Source of the DNA: Pedomonas sp051304405
GTDB lineage: Bacteria; Pseudomonadota; Alphaproteobacteria; Sphingomonadales; Sphingomonadaceae
Assembly: GCF_051304405.1 (NCBI RefSeq)
Contig: NZ_JBPPGG010000001.1
Location: 62,001-126,000, forward strand
Direction of reading: 5' to 3'
Length of the DNA stretch: 64,000 nucleotides
The notes beneath the pieces are model-generated. The model saw only the letters and a program-made list of their open reading frames with translations, searched no databases and had not been told where the DNA came from. This document shows positions 8,224-17,138 of this stretch, one piece after another; within the stretch, counting starts at the first letter, position 1; each line of letters begins with the position of its first letter. Both the position numbers and the translations under genes were made by a program.

Positions 8224-8712
8224 TTAGTTGACCACCTTCCAGGAGCCGTCCGCCTGACGGCAGGCGGTGCCGTAGGCCTGCTCCTGCTTGCCGCCGATGT
8301 TCACCGTGTGGGTGTATTCGCGGCAGTTCTGGCCGTTGTCGGCCACGTAGGCGGGTTTGGCCTCGACCCAGCCGCTGTGGCCGCTGTCCGGGTTCACCCA
8401 TTCGGTGCGGGTGCCGGAGCGGCCGTATTCCAGCGCCTGGTACTGGGCGCGTTCGGCTTCCAGCCGGTCGGCCTTGTCGAGGCCGCGGCCGATCTGGTTG
8501 CCGAGGAAGCCGCCGATCAGCGTACCGGCCGCGATGGCGACGACGCCGCCCGCGCCGTCGTTATCGATGGCCGAGCCGGCCCAGGCGCCGAGGCCTGCAC
8601 CCGCCAGCGTGCCGATGCTTTCCTTGGTGCCGTAGTCCTGGCACGCCCCGAGCGGCAGTGCCAGGGCAATCGCCGGCACCAGCGCCCACCGAGAAAACCC
8701 CCGAAACTGCAT
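8224..8712 (-). CDS. Glycine-zipper (SlyB/17 kDa antigen-like) outer-membrane lipoprotein
   Basis: 162 residues. The signal peptide ends in lipobox LGAC near residue 22. The glycine zipper (about 34-78, GTLAGAGLGAWAGSAI then GTLIGGFLGNQIGRGLD) predicts two short membrane helices. A soluble C-terminal domain with two Cys (NCREY and TACRQ) could form a disulphide. ATG 8712 has GGAGAAG just upstream; longer in-frame extensions lack a signal peptide. Such proteins stabilise the outer membrane. It lies downstream of a two-component operon on the same strand, 101 bp after the kinase stop. Confidence 0.88.
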   Translation of the reverse strand: MQFRGFSRWALVPAIALALPLGACQDYGTKESIGTLAGAGLGAWAGSAIDNDGAGGVVAIAAGTLIGGFLGNQIGRGLDKADRLEAERAQYQALEYGRSGTRTEWVNPDSGHSGWVEAKPAYVADNGQNCREYTHTVNIGGKQEQAYGTACRQADGSWKVVN

Positions 8713-8813
8713 AACGACTTCTCCGTTTTTACGCCAATTTGGTTCACTACCGGCACGATAGGCGCGTTCGACTGAACTGCGGCTGAACACGCCTTTCGCG
8801 GGGGACCGGTCTG

Positions 8814-10220
8814 TCAGGCGCTGGCCGCGCGCGGCAGAACCAGGACCACGGCGAGGCCGCCCAGATCTTTCGACTGGTCGAGCCAGACCTTGCCCCCCAT
8901 GATGTCCGCGATGTCGCGCACGATGGCGAGGCCGATGCCGGTGCCCTTGGAGCTCTGGTCGAGCCGCACGCCGCGTTCGAACAGCAGACTCCATTTCTCG
9001 ACCGGAATGCCGGGTCCATTGTCCTCGATGACAATACGCAGGAAACGCCGGTCTCCTTCGGCCGCCTCCTCCGCCGTCACGGTGACCCGGGCGCTGCCGT
9101 TGCCGTATTTGGCGGCGTTGTCGAGCAGGTTGCCGAGCATTTCCTCCAGGTCCTGCCGCTCGCCCCGGAACTCCAGCGAGTCGTCACCCCGGATCTCCAC
9201 ATGGAACGCCTTCTCCACGTAGATGCGCTCCAGCGCCCGCTTGAGGCTGTGCAGGGATGGCCACACCGGCGTGCGGGCGCGGATGTCGGCGCGGCGGCCG
9301 AGCACGCGGGCGCGGGCCAGGTGGTGGTCCACGTGGCGGCGCATCAGGGCCACCTGCGCCAGCACCGTCTCCCGCAGGTTCGGGCTGCCGGGGTCCTGCG
9401 CCTCGTTCATCAGCACGCTCATCGGGGTCTTGAGGGCATGGGCGAGATTGCCCGCGTGGGTGCGGGCGTGTTCCGCCTGCGCCTCCGTGTGGGCGAGCAG
9501 CGCGTTCATTTCCTCCACCAGCGGCAGGATCTCGGGCGGGAACAGTGTCCCGTCGATGCGGGTCGCCGCGCCCGAGCGGATCTGCGCCAGCGCCTTGCGC
9601 ACCTGCCGCAGCGGGCTGAGGCCGTAGGTGGCGAGCAGCGCGCCCATGGTCAGGAGCCCCACCGCCAGGATGGAGAGCGACCACACCAGCACCCGGCGGT
9701 AGGCGGCGATCTGCTCGTGCAGCTCGTTCACCCGGATGGCGACGGCGAAGCGGAACACCTTGTCCGAGCCCGGCAGCATGGCGTCGCGCTCGGCGATGCG
9801 CAGCTCCTCGCCGCCGAAGGCGGTGATGGTGCGGATGACACCTTCCCGCGCCGGCACGTTGGGATCGTAGGGCAAGGCCCGGTCCCACAGGGAGCGGGAG
9901 CGGAACGGCTCCATGCCCGGGGCGGAGACCTGCCAGTAGAGGCCCGAATAGGGCTCGAAGAAGCGCTGGTCGCCCAGCGCGCGGGTGCTGCGGACCTCGC
10001 CGGTCGGATCGATCTCCGCCGCTGCGATGGAGGAGCGCAGGAACTGGCGCAACTGGGTGTCGAAGCCCTGGGTGAGGTTGTCCGCCAGCACCCGGTCGAG
10101 CGCGAAGCCGCCCGCCATCAGCATGGGGATGATCCACGCCGCCGCCATGAGCACCAGGCGCCGCGAAAGCGACCCCGGCTGGAACAGCAGAAAATGCAGC
10201 TGTTGCTTCTGGCTGCTCAC
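8814..10220 (-). CDS. Sensor histidine kinase (PhoQ/FeuQ-like)
   Basis: 468 residues. TM1 is near 22-42, the periplasmic sensor near 43-175, TM2 near 178-200, followed by a HAMP-like linker. The phospho-acceptor is His261 in NLAHALKTP. The N box is NLLDNAAKYG and the G boxes are EDNGPGIP and GTGIGLAI. The sensor carries no recognisable ligand domain; PhoQ-type kinases respond to divalent cations or envelope stress. It starts 13 bp after the stop of the response regulator gene. The order PepSY, regulator, kinase is a single leftward operon. Confidence 0.93.
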   Translation of the reverse strand: MSSQKQQLHFLLFQPGSLSRRLVLMAAAWIIPMLMAGGFALDRVLADNLTQGFDTQLRQFLRSSIAAAEIDPTGEVRSTRALGDQRFFEPYSGLYWQVSAPGMEPFRSRSLWDRALPYDPNVPAREGVIRTITAFGGEELRIAERDAMLPGSDKVFRFAVAIRVNELHEQIAAYRRVLVWSLSILAVGLLTMGALLATYGLSPLRQVRKALAQIRSGAATRIDGTLFPPEILPLVEEMNALLAHTEAQAEHARTHAGNLAHALKTPMSVLMNEAQDPGSPNLRETVLAQVALMRRHVDHHLARARVLGRRADIRARTPVWPSLHSLKRALERIYVEKAFHVEIRGDDSLEFRGERQDLEEMLGNLLDNAAKYGNGSARVTVTAEEAAEGDRRFLRIVIEDNGPGIPVEKWSLLFERGVRLDQSSKGTGIGLAIVRDIADIMGGKVWLDQSKDLGGLAVVLVLPRAASA

Positions 10221-10233
10221 GCGCCGCGCCTGC

Positions 10234-10902
10234 TCAGGCCGTACCGGGGTCTTCGAGGCAATAGCCCAGTCCCCGGACGGTCCGTATCAGATCGACGCCC
10301 AGCTTCTTGCGGATGCGGGTGACGAACACCTCGATCGTGTTGGAATCCCGGTCGAAGTCCTGATCGTAGATGTGCTCGGTCAGCTCGGTGCGCGAGATCA
10401 CCTTGCCCTTGTGGTGCACCAGATAGGCCAGCAGCTTGTATTCCTGCGCGGTCAGCCGCACCGGCTCGCCGTTCACCGTCACCCGGCTGGAGCGGGTGTC
10501 CAGCAGCATGGGCCCCACCTCGATCTCCGAGGTGGCGTGGCCGCTGGTGCGCCGGATGAGCGCGCGCAGGCGGGCCAGCAGTTCCTCGATCTGGAACGGC
10601 TTGGCCAGGTAGTCGTCCGCGCCCGCGTCGAGTCCCGCCACCTTGTCCGACCAGGAATCGCGCGCTGTCAGCACCAGAACCGGCATGGCGTGGCCTTCCC
10701 GCCGCCAGGATTCCAGCACCTTGAGGCCGTCCATCTTGGGCAGCCCCAGGTCCAGCACGACCGCGTCATAGGATTCGGTGGAGCCAAGAAAGTGTCCGTC
10801 CTCGCCGTCGCCGGCGGCATCAACCGCGTACCCCGCGGCCTCCAGCGCGCTTTTCAGCTGGCGCTGCAGCGTCGGCTCGTCTTCCACCACCAGAATACGC
10901 AT
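10234..10902 (-). CDS. OmpR/PhoP-family response regulator
   Basis: 222 residues. The receiver domain has acidic pocket EDE near 7-9, phospho-acceptor Asp51 in VVLDLGLPKMDG and Lys in LAKPF. The C-terminal winged helix (about 125-220) includes RLTAQEYKLLAYL and RGLGYCL. It controls transcription on phosphorylation by the adjacent kinase. ATG 10902 has a GGGGGA site, so an upstream in-frame extension is rejected. Target promoters are not identifiable. Confidence 0.94.
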   Translation of the reverse strand: MRILVVEDEPTLQRQLKSALEAAGYAVDAAGDGEDGHFLGSTESYDAVVLDLGLPKMDGLKVLESWRREGHAMPVLVLTARDSWSDKVAGLDAGADDYLAKPFQIEELLARLRALIRRTSGHATSEIEVGPMLLDTRSSRVTVNGEPVRLTAQEYKLLAYLVHHKGKVISRTELTEHIYDQDFDRDSNTIEVFVTRIRKKLGVDLIRTVRGLGYCLEDPGTA

Positions 10903-10927
10903 GCGTCCCCCTGCTCTCCTCGAACGG

Positions 10928-11272
10928 TCAGCTGCCGTGAACGGCCAGTATCTGTCCATTCTGAGCGTTCACGTCCACCCGGACAATAGCGCCGTTGGGG
11001 CGGCGATAGGTCAACCGGTAGACGTAAATCCCTTCCTGGAGGGAGCCTTCATCGATCTCGACGCCCAGATACTCCCCCTTTACCCGGCGCGAGACGATGG
11101 CCCGTATCTGGTCGAGCGAGAGCATCCGCCCGGAACTGACCCCCCTGTAGGCGGCATCCTGCTCGGCCGTGCGAACCAGCACCCGCACCGGCGCTCCGGT
11201 GTCCGCCCGGAAGCCGGCCACGCAGACGAAGGCTGCAACTGCGAAGAAAGGGAGAAGTCGGCGGTTTTTCAT
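10928..11272 (-). CDS. PepSY-domain exported protein
   Basis: 114 residues with an N-terminal signal peptide or anchor (LLPFFAVAAFVCVAGF). One PepSY domain covers about 48-112, with LDQIRAIVSRRVKGEYLGVEID and a closing VDVNAQNGQILAVHGS. PepSY proteins in the periplasm inhibit proteases or tune sensor kinases. Placed 25 bp ahead of the response regulator, it is likely an accessory of the signalling pair, perhaps acting on the kinase periplasmic domain (inference). Confidence 0.85.
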   Translation of the reverse strand: MKNRRLLPFFAVAAFVCVAGFRADTGAPVRVLVRTAEQDAAYRGVSSGRMLSLDQIRAIVSRRVKGEYLGVEIDEGSLQEGIYVYRLTYRRPNGAIVRVDVNAQNGQILAVHGS

Positions 11273-11382
11273 GTCCCTTGAAAACTACCCTTGCGCCAGT
11301 GAACTGGCCATGAACATATCCTCCCCCGGATGGTCAATGGCGCCTGCGTTGCCTATAGCAGTATTTGTATCAGGTTCGTAAC

Positions 11383-13185
11383 ATGTCTGCTCCAATTCTT
11401 TCACTTGAATCCATCGGTGTTCATCGCGGCGAAGGCTGGCTGTTCCGCTCGCTGGACCTGTTCGTCGGGGAAAGGGACCGGCTGGCTCTGGTGGGCCGCA
11501 ACGGGGCCGGCAAGTCCACTCTGCTCAACGTGATCGCCGGCCGTCTGGAGCTGGACGAAGGCCGCCGCGTGGTGCGCCCGCGCGCCCGGGTGGTGCTGCT
11601 GGAGCAGGACCCGCCGGTGGAGCGCTTCGCCACCCTGCGCGACTTCGCGCTGGATGAGGGCGACCAGCCCCTGCCCCCGGCCCCGCATGAGGTGGCCAAG
11701 GTGGCCGAGGAGCTGGGCGTCGATCTCGACCGGCCCGCCGCCACCGCGTCCGGCGGCGAGAAGCGCCGCGCTGCCATCGCCCGCGCCCTGGCGCTGGAGC
11801 CGGACGTGCTGCTGCTGGACGAGCCCACCAACCACCTGGATCTGGCCGCCATCGCCTGGCTGGAGGGCCGCCTGCGCCAGTTCGCGGGCGCGTTCATCGT
11901 CATCAGCCACGACCGCATGTTCCTCTCCCGCCTCACCCGCTCCACCCTGTGGCTGGACCGGGGCACGGTGCGCCGCGCCGAGGTGGGCTTCGGCGGCTTC
12001 GAGGCCTGGCAGGAAAAGGCGGAGGAGGAGGAAGCCCGGGCGGCGGAGCGGCTGGACGCAAAGCTGAAGCTGGAACTGCACTGGCTCCAGCGCGGCGTCA
12101 CCGCCCGGCGGCGGCGCAACATGGGCCGCCTCAGGAAGCTTCAGGAGATGCGCGCCGCCCGCCGCGCCATGACCGGGCCGCAGGGCGTCGCCAACCTGGC
12201 GCTGAACGAATCCGAGCAGAAGTCCCGCACCGTCATCGACGCCGAGAACGTCACCATCGCCTTTGGCGAGCGCGCGATTCTGAAGAACTTCAACATCAAG
12301 ATCCAGAAGGGCGACCGCATCGGCATCGTCGGGCCCAACGGCGTCGGCAAGACCACCCTCCTCAAGCTGCTGACCGGTGAGTTGCAGCCGACCGAAGGCA
12401 CGATCCGCATCGCCAAGACCCTCGACCGGGTGATTGTGGATCAGGCCCGCCGCCTGCTGGAGCCGGGCAAGTCTGTGCGCGACATCCTCGCCGACGGCGG
12501 CGACTGGATTGAGGTGAACGGCGTCAAGAAGCACGTGGCCGGCTACCTCAAGGAATTCCTGTTCGACCCCGGCCTCGTCGATGCGAAAATCGAGACCCTG
12601 TCGGGCGGCGAGCAGTCCCGCATCCTGCTGGCGCGCGAGTTCGCCAAGCCGTCCAACCTGCTGGTGCTGGACGAGCCCACCAACGACCTCGACCTTGAAA
12701 CGCTGGACCTCCTTCAGGAAATCATCGCCGACTATCAGGGCACAGTGCTGCTGGTCAGCCACGACCGCGATTTTCTGGACCGCACCGTCACCATGGTCAT
12801 CGGCCTCGACGGCTCGGGCAAGGCGGACATCGTTGTCGGCGGCTACTCGGACTGGGAGGCCAAGCGCCAGCCCGCCGCCTCCAACGTGCGCTCCATCAGC
12901 GACGCGAAGAAGCCCGCCGCCGCCGCTCCGGCGCAGCCGAAAAAGCAGACCAAGCTGTCCTACAAGGACCAGCGGGAGCTGGACAGCCTGCCCGCCGAAA
13001 TCGAGGCGCTCGGCACGAAAATCCAGGAACTCGAAGCCCGGCTGGCCGACCCGGAGCTTTACACCAAAAGCCCCGACACCTTCGCCAAACTCACCGCCGA
13101 ACTGGAAGCCACCCGCGAAAAGCTCGCCCAGCGCGAGGAACGCTGGCTGGAACTGGAAGAACTGGCGGAAAGCCTCGGCGGGTAA
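11383..13185 (+). CDS. uup: ABC-F ATPase, Uup type
   Basis: 600 residues with two ABC domains and no membrane spans. Walker A motifs are GRNGAGKST and GPNGVGKTT; signatures are ASGGEKRR and LSGGEQSR; both Walker B motifs end DEPTN. An interdomain linker rich in Glu/Arg precedes the second domain. The C-terminal ~75 residues form a coiled coil typical of Uup rather than EttA. ABC-F proteins act on the ribosome, and Uup is also linked to replication and transposon excision. ATG 11383 is chosen over an in-frame TTG six codons earlier. Confidence 0.9.
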   Translation: MSAPILSLESIGVHRGEGWLFRSLDLFVGERDRLALVGRNGAGKSTLLNVIAGRLELDEGRRVVRPRARVVLLEQDPPVERFATLRDFALDEGDQPLPPAPHEVAKVAEELGVDLDRPAATASGGEKRRAAIARALALEPDVLLLDEPTNHLDLAAIAWLEGRLRQFAGAFIVISHDRMFLSRLTRSTLWLDRGTVRRAEVGFGGFEAWQEKAEEEEARAAERLDAKLKLELHWLQRGVTARRRRNMGRLRKLQEMRAARRAMTGPQGVANLALNESEQKSRTVIDAENVTIAFGERAILKNFNIKIQKGDRIGIVGPNGVGKTTLLKLLTGELQPTEGTIRIAKTLDRVIVDQARRLLEPGKSVRDILADGGDWIEVNGVKKHVAGYLKEFLFDPGLVDAKIETLSGGEQSRILLAREFAKPSNLLVLDEPTNDLDLETLDLLQEIIADYQGTVLLVSHDRDFLDRTVTMVIGLDGSGKADIVVGGYSDWEAKRQPAASNVRSISDAKKPAAAAPAQPKKQTKLSYKDQRELDSLPAEIEALGTKIQELEARLADPELYTKSPDTFAKLTAELEATREKLAQREERWLELEELAESLGG

Positions 13186-13210
13186 GTTTTTTCTTTCTCG
13201 GGGGATATTT

Positions 13211-13347
13211 TTTGCAGGGGGATCGCTGATCCCCCTGCGACCCCCGGTTCGTTTTTCCGGCCGTGTTTCCGGAGCCCCCCCCCCCGAAACACGGCCTTTT
13301 AAAACAAAAGGGAGGTGCAGGAGGGCCCAGGACCCTCCTGCAAAAAA
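13211..13347. repeat. MITE-like element, short copy between uup and yaaA
   Basis: The left palindromic unit is at 13214-13238 (GCAGGGGGATC arms) and the right at 13317-13341 (GCAGGAGGG arms). Between them an 11-bp perfect hairpin, GGCCGTGTTTC (13259-13269) with GAAACACGGCC (13286-13296), has a poly-C loop. It sits between two convergent stop codons and is probably a bidirectional terminator. Confidence 0.7.
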
Positions 13348-14115
13348 TCACCTCACAAAAACCCAGGTGTTTTCGTCCGACAGGGCGGGGTCGAAGCGGT
13401 ACTGATCCTCCGCGAAATCCTTCAGCCCCTCGGGCCGGTCGATGCGGTTTTCGCAGAGGTAGCGGGCCATCATGCCCCGCGCCTTTTTGGCGGAGAAGGA
13501 AATCACCTTGAGCTGGTTGCCGCGCCGCTCCTTGAACAGCGGGGTGATGACCGGCGCCTCCAGTTTTTTCGGCTGCACCGCGCCAAAATATTCCTGGCTG
13601 GCAAGGTTGATGACCACCCGGGAGTCGTGGCCCGCAAGGTGTTCGTTGATCACGTTGGTGATGGTGTCGCCCCAGTAGCCGTAGAGCGTTTTTGCCTGCG
13701 GCGTGCGGAAGGCGACCCCCATTTCGAGGCGATAGGGCTGCATCAGGTCGAGCGGCCGCAGCACGCCGTAAAGGCCGGAGAGAATGCGCACGTGATCCTG
13801 CGCGAACGCGACCGTCTCCGCGTCCAGCGTCTTCACGTCGAAGCCGGTGTAGACGTCGCCGTTGAAGGCATAGATCGCGGGCCGGGCATTCTCCGGCGTG
13901 AAGGGCGTCGAGAAATTCCGGAAGCGCGCCACGTTCAGTTCAGCCAGCGCGTCGGAGATGCCCATCAGGTCTTTCAGATCCTGCGCGGACAGCTTGCGCG
14001 CCTGTTCCACCAGATCCTCCGAACGCTCCAGCAACTGCGGCTGGGTCGGCGCGACCCCAGCGGGCAGCGGCGTTTCGAAATCAAGAGACTTGGCAGGCGA
14101 AAGCAACGTCAGCAT
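13348..14115 (-). CDS. yaaA: YaaA/DUF328 peroxide-stress protein
   Basis: 255 residues from ATG 14115, the start that gives the family N-terminus MLTLLSPAKSLDFETP. Family landmarks are SGLYGVLRPLDLMQPYRLEMG in the middle and FSAKKARGMMARY near the C-terminus. E. coli YaaA lowers intracellular iron and DNA damage during peroxide stress and binds DNA. It is a single gene, bracketed on both sides by palindromic repeat elements. Confidence 0.92.
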   Translation of the reverse strand: MLTLLSPAKSLDFETPLPAGVAPTQPQLLERSEDLVEQARKLSAQDLKDLMGISDALAELNVARFRNFSTPFTPENARPAIYAFNGDVYTGFDVKTLDAETVAFAQDHVRILSGLYGVLRPLDLMQPYRLEMGVAFRTPQAKTLYGYWGDTITNVINEHLAGHDSRVVINLASQEYFGAVQPKKLEAPVITPLFKERRGNQLKVISFSAKKARGMMARYLCENRIDRPEGLKDFAEDQYRFDPALSDENTWVFVR

Positions 14116-14211
14116 GGCAAAAATCCGCGTCAGGCAACCGGGTTTCCGCAGGCTTGTAAAGCGAGCCTGAGCCGTTCGCAATGTTTGGGGATGTTCACTG
14201 ATGGTTTGATA

Positions 14212-14376
14212 TTTTTACAGGGGGATCGCGGATCCCCCTGTGACCCCCTTTTCGTTTTTACGGCCGCATTTCCCGGGCACACTGGAAAAATCAAAGGGCC
14301 GCGCCCTTGATGACGGACACAGCCCTTCAAATCGAATGGGAGGTTGCCAGGAGGGGCAAGCCCCTCCTGGCAAAAA
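14212..14376. repeat. MITE-like element between yaaA and phaZ
   Basis: The left unit (14217-14241) has ACAGGGGGATC arms and the right unit (14346-14371) has GCCAGGAGGGG arms. The interior contains GGACACAGCCCTT, also found near 52638, linking these two copies as relatives. It lies just downstream of the phaZ stop and just upstream of the yaaA gene. Confidence 0.65.
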
Positions 14377-14377
14377 A

Positions 14378-15607
14378 TCACCCGTTATTCTGCGCAATCC
14401 ACGCCTTCACCACCGGCGCGATGCGCTCGCGCCAGTTGCGGCCGTTGAAAATGCCGTAGTGGCCAACGCCTTCGGCGAGGAAATATTTCTTCTTCGCCTC
14501 ATCGAGGGTGCTTGCCAGCGTCAGCGCGGCTTTCGTCTGGCCGATGCCGGAGATGTCGTCCTTCTCCCCTTCCACCGCGAGGAGCGCCGTCCGGGTGATG
14601 CGGGAGGGATCGATGCGCCGCGTGCCGCGATAGAGCATTTCGCCCTTGGGCAGCGCGTGGGTCTGGAACACGGTTTCGACCGTTTGCAGGTAGAACTCGG
14701 CCGTCATGTCGGCGACGGAGCGGTACTCCTCGTAGAACTTCATCTTGGCCTCGGCGCTTTCGCCGTCGCCCTCCACCAGGTGGTTGAACATCTCCCAGTG
14801 GCTGATGAGGTGGTCGCCCAGATTCATCGACATGAACCCGGCCAGTTGCAGGAAGCCCGGGTACACCCGCCGCCCTGCCCCCGGGTAGTTGGCGGGCACG
14901 GTGGCGATGGCGTTCTGCTCGAACCAGGCGAGCGGGCGGCGCTGGGCCAGATCGTTGACCGCCGTCGGGTTCTGGCGGGTATCGACGGGCCCGCCCATGA
15001 GCGTGACACTGCGGGGCGTTGCCGGGTTGCCGTCCTCCGACATCAGCGCGAGGGCGGCGAAAACCGGCACCGAAGGCTGGCACACCGCGATCACGTGCGC
15101 CCCCGGCCCGATTTCCTCAAGGAACCGGATCACGTAGTCGATGTAGTCATCCAGATCGAACCGGCCGTCCGTCACCGGCACGCGCTTCGCGTCGCGCCAG
15201 TCGGTGACGTACACATCATGATCCGGCAGCAGCTCCTTCACCGTGCCGCGCAGCAGGGTTGCGAAATGGCCGGACATGGGCGCGACCACCAGCACCCGGG
15301 GGTCCTGCCGGTCGGTGTCGCGGCGGAAGCGCTTCAGCTGGCCGAACGGCAGCCGCAGCACGATCTCCTCCGTCACCGCCACCGGCTGGCCGTCGATCAT
15401 CGTCTCGGTCAGGCCGAATCTGGGCTTGCCGTAGAGCTGGGTGGTGTGAGCGAACACATCCAGCGCCGCCGCCGCCATGGTGCCGGCCTCGGTGCAGGAC
15501 AAAGGATTGAGCGGGCTCTGCCAGAAGGAGGAACTCACTTTCGCCAGCGCACTCGCCTGCGCCAGGGCTTGCCTGTTCAACTCGTACCACTGGTACAACA
15601 TCGACAT
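14378..15607 (-). CDS. phaZ: Intracellular poly(3-hydroxybutyrate) depolymerase
   Basis: 409 residues starting MSMLYQWYELNRQALA, the standard start of granule-associated PhaZ enzymes. The alpha/beta-hydrolase core carries nucleophile Cys176 in AVCQPSVP, where secreted depolymerases have Ser. Asp in VEGEKDDISG and His in GVGHYGIF complete a triad. It hydrolyses storage PHB to 3-hydroxybutyrate in the cytoplasm. The gene faces away from the 3-hydroxybutyrate dehydrogenase gene across a 198-bp gap, so polymer mobilisation is encoded as a divergent pair. ATG 15601 is an alternative start. Confidence 0.92.
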   Translation of the reverse strand: MSMLYQWYELNRQALAQASALAKVSSSFWQSPLNPLSCTEAGTMAAAALDVFAHTTQLYGKPRFGLTETMIDGQPVAVTEEIVLRLPFGQLKRFRRDTDRQDPRVLVVAPMSGHFATLLRGTVKELLPDHDVYVTDWRDAKRVPVTDGRFDLDDYIDYVIRFLEEIGPGAHVIAVCQPSVPVFAALALMSEDGNPATPRSVTLMGGPVDTRQNPTAVNDLAQRRPLAWFEQNAIATVPANYPGAGRRVYPGFLQLAGFMSMNLGDHLISHWEMFNHLVEGDGESAEAKMKFYEEYRSVADMTAEFYLQTVETVFQTHALPKGEMLYRGTRRIDPSRITRTALLAVEGEKDDISGIGQTKAALTLASTLDEAKKKYFLAEGVGHYGIFNGRNWRERIAPVVKAWIAQNNG

Positions 15608-15805
15608 ACTGTCCTGTACAGCCTCCCTGTCGCCCGCTTCTATGAACCATTCTTTTCGCACTTGCAGCATAAATTTGCCATGGCGACGGTGCGCCGCAAA
15701 CATGAATATTGATTCAACTTGCATTTGGAGCCGGGAAACCGCCATGAATAGGCCCACCGGGCGCAACGCCCGGACGGCCGCTGACCGAGAAGGAAAGGAC
15801 GCTTC

Positions 15806-16621
15806 ATGACCTCAGCCTCCCGCCTGCTGTCTCCAGAGTCGCTCAGGGGCAAGACCGCCGCCGTCACCGGCAGCACCAGCGGCATTGGCCTTGCCGTCGC
15901 GGAGGCGCTGGCGAGCGCCGGTTGCAACGTGGCGCTGAGCGGCCTTGGCGATCCGGCGGCGAACGAGGCGCTGCGGGCGCGGCTGGAGGCGGACCACGGC
16001 GTCAAGGTCACGCTGAACAGCGGCGACCTCAGCAAGCCCGCCGAGGTCAGGGCCTACATCGAGGACGCCATCGCCGCGTTCGGGGCGGTGGACATTCTGG
16101 TGAACAACGCCGGTGTCCAGCATGTCTCGGCGGTGGAGGACTTCCCCGACGACAGGTGGGAGCTGATTCTGGCGCTCAACCTGTCGGCGGCCTTCTACGC
16201 CACCAAGGCGGCGCTGCCGGGCATGAAGGCGCGCGGCTGGGGCCGCATCATCAACATCGCCTCGGCCCACGGTCTGGTGGCCTCGCCTTTCAAGTCGGCC
16301 TATGTGGCGGCCAAGCACGGCCTCATCGGCTTCACCAGGACGGTGGCGCTGGAATGCGCCGAGACCGGCATCACCTGCACCGCCATCTGCCCCGGCTATG
16401 TGAACACGCCGCTGGTTCAGGGTCAGATCCGGGATCAGGCCGTCGCCCACAACATGTCCGAGGACCGGGTGGTGCGGGAAGTGATCCTCGCCGCCCAGCC
16501 CAGCAAGCGGTTCGTCGAGCCGGCAGAGATCGCCGCGACGGTGCTGTTCCTCTGCTCGCCCGCGGGCGCATCGATCACCGGCGTGCCCCTCTCCCTCGAC
16601 GGCGGCTGGACCGCCCGCTGA
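15806..16621 (+). CDS. bdhA: 3-hydroxybutyrate dehydrogenase (SDR)
   Basis: 271 residues of the short-chain dehydrogenase family. The NAD site is TGSTSGIG, then NNAG; the catalytic set is Ser in NIASAHG and YVAAK (Tyr-x-x-x-Lys). CPGYVNTPLV and QPSKRFVEPAEIA are shared with characterised D-3-hydroxybutyrate dehydrogenases. It oxidises the depolymerase product to acetoacetate. A GAAGGAAAGGA ribosome site precedes the ATG. The N-terminus is about 10 residues longer than usual. Confidence 0.9.
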   Translation: MTSASRLLSPESLRGKTAAVTGSTSGIGLAVAEALASAGCNVALSGLGDPAANEALRARLEADHGVKVTLNSGDLSKPAEVRAYIEDAIAAFGAVDILVNNAGVQHVSAVEDFPDDRWELILALNLSAAFYATKAALPGMKARGWGRIINIASAHGLVASPFKSAYVAAKHGLIGFTRTVALECAETGITCTAICPGYVNTPLVQGQIRDQAVAHNMSEDRVVREVILAAQPSKRFVEPAEIAATVLFLCSPAGASITGVPLSLDGGWTAR

Positions 16622-16712
16622 CCCCGGCCGGGGAAACCCCCGCCCGCCCCCGCGCGTTCGGCCACCTGGGGAATGCGCCCCTAGCCGTCGATGACTTGCG
16701 CGAGGGCCCGGC

Positions 16713-16988
16713 ATGGAGATGGTTCCGCACCCGCTGACCACAGGACGCCTGCGCCGCATGACGGCCGCCGTTCTCGCCCCGACTCTGCTGGCGGGGGGCT
16801 TGCTGGCGGGGGGCGTGCTGGCGGCCTGCCGGCAGGACCCGACGCCCGATCCCCTGCCCGGCCCCATGACCAACCAGACAACCGGCCAGACAACCGACCA
16901 GACAACCAGCCAGACGGGCCAGCCCGCTCGGCCCGACGGGCCGGACCAGACCGTCCCCACTCCCGGCAATCCCCCGCCGAGCGGCTGA
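16713..16988 (+). CDS. Small Thr/Gln-repeat lipoprotein, uncharacterised
   Basis: 91 residues, or 76 if translation starts at ATG 16758. A hydrophobic signal sequence ends in lipobox LAAC. The mature part is short and disordered: a run of TTGQ-TTDQ-TTSQ units encoded by a 12-bp tandem repeat, followed by Pro/Gly. No domain is recognised. The signal peptide supports a real gene, but the mature part could be repeat-derived. Confidence 0.5.
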   Translation: MEMVPHPLTTGRLRRMTAAVLAPTLLAGGLLAGGVLAACRQDPTPDPLPGPMTNQTTGQTTDQTTSQTGQPARPDGPDQTVPTPGNPPPSG

Positions 16989-17138
16989 GTTCTGGCCCGA
17001 AACGGGGAAAGCGTTGCGAATCTGACACCCTCGCCAACCGTCTTCATCCGGCCTCTTTACGCAGCTTGACCCTTTGCCGCTCATGGGCGAAGGGAGGGCG
17101 AGGAAACCCACCACAACCCGAAATCCACGCAGGGAATT

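Noticed and set aside
13315..14310. A long open frame opposite yaaA
   Set aside because: It mirrors the codon structure of yaaA and has no start context, domain or signal peptide. GC-rich coding DNA commonly leaves such antisense frames open.
16989..17138. Cobalamin riboswitch upstream of the CobS-like gene
   Set aside because: The B12-box core and the expected helices are not seen in this 150-bp stretch.
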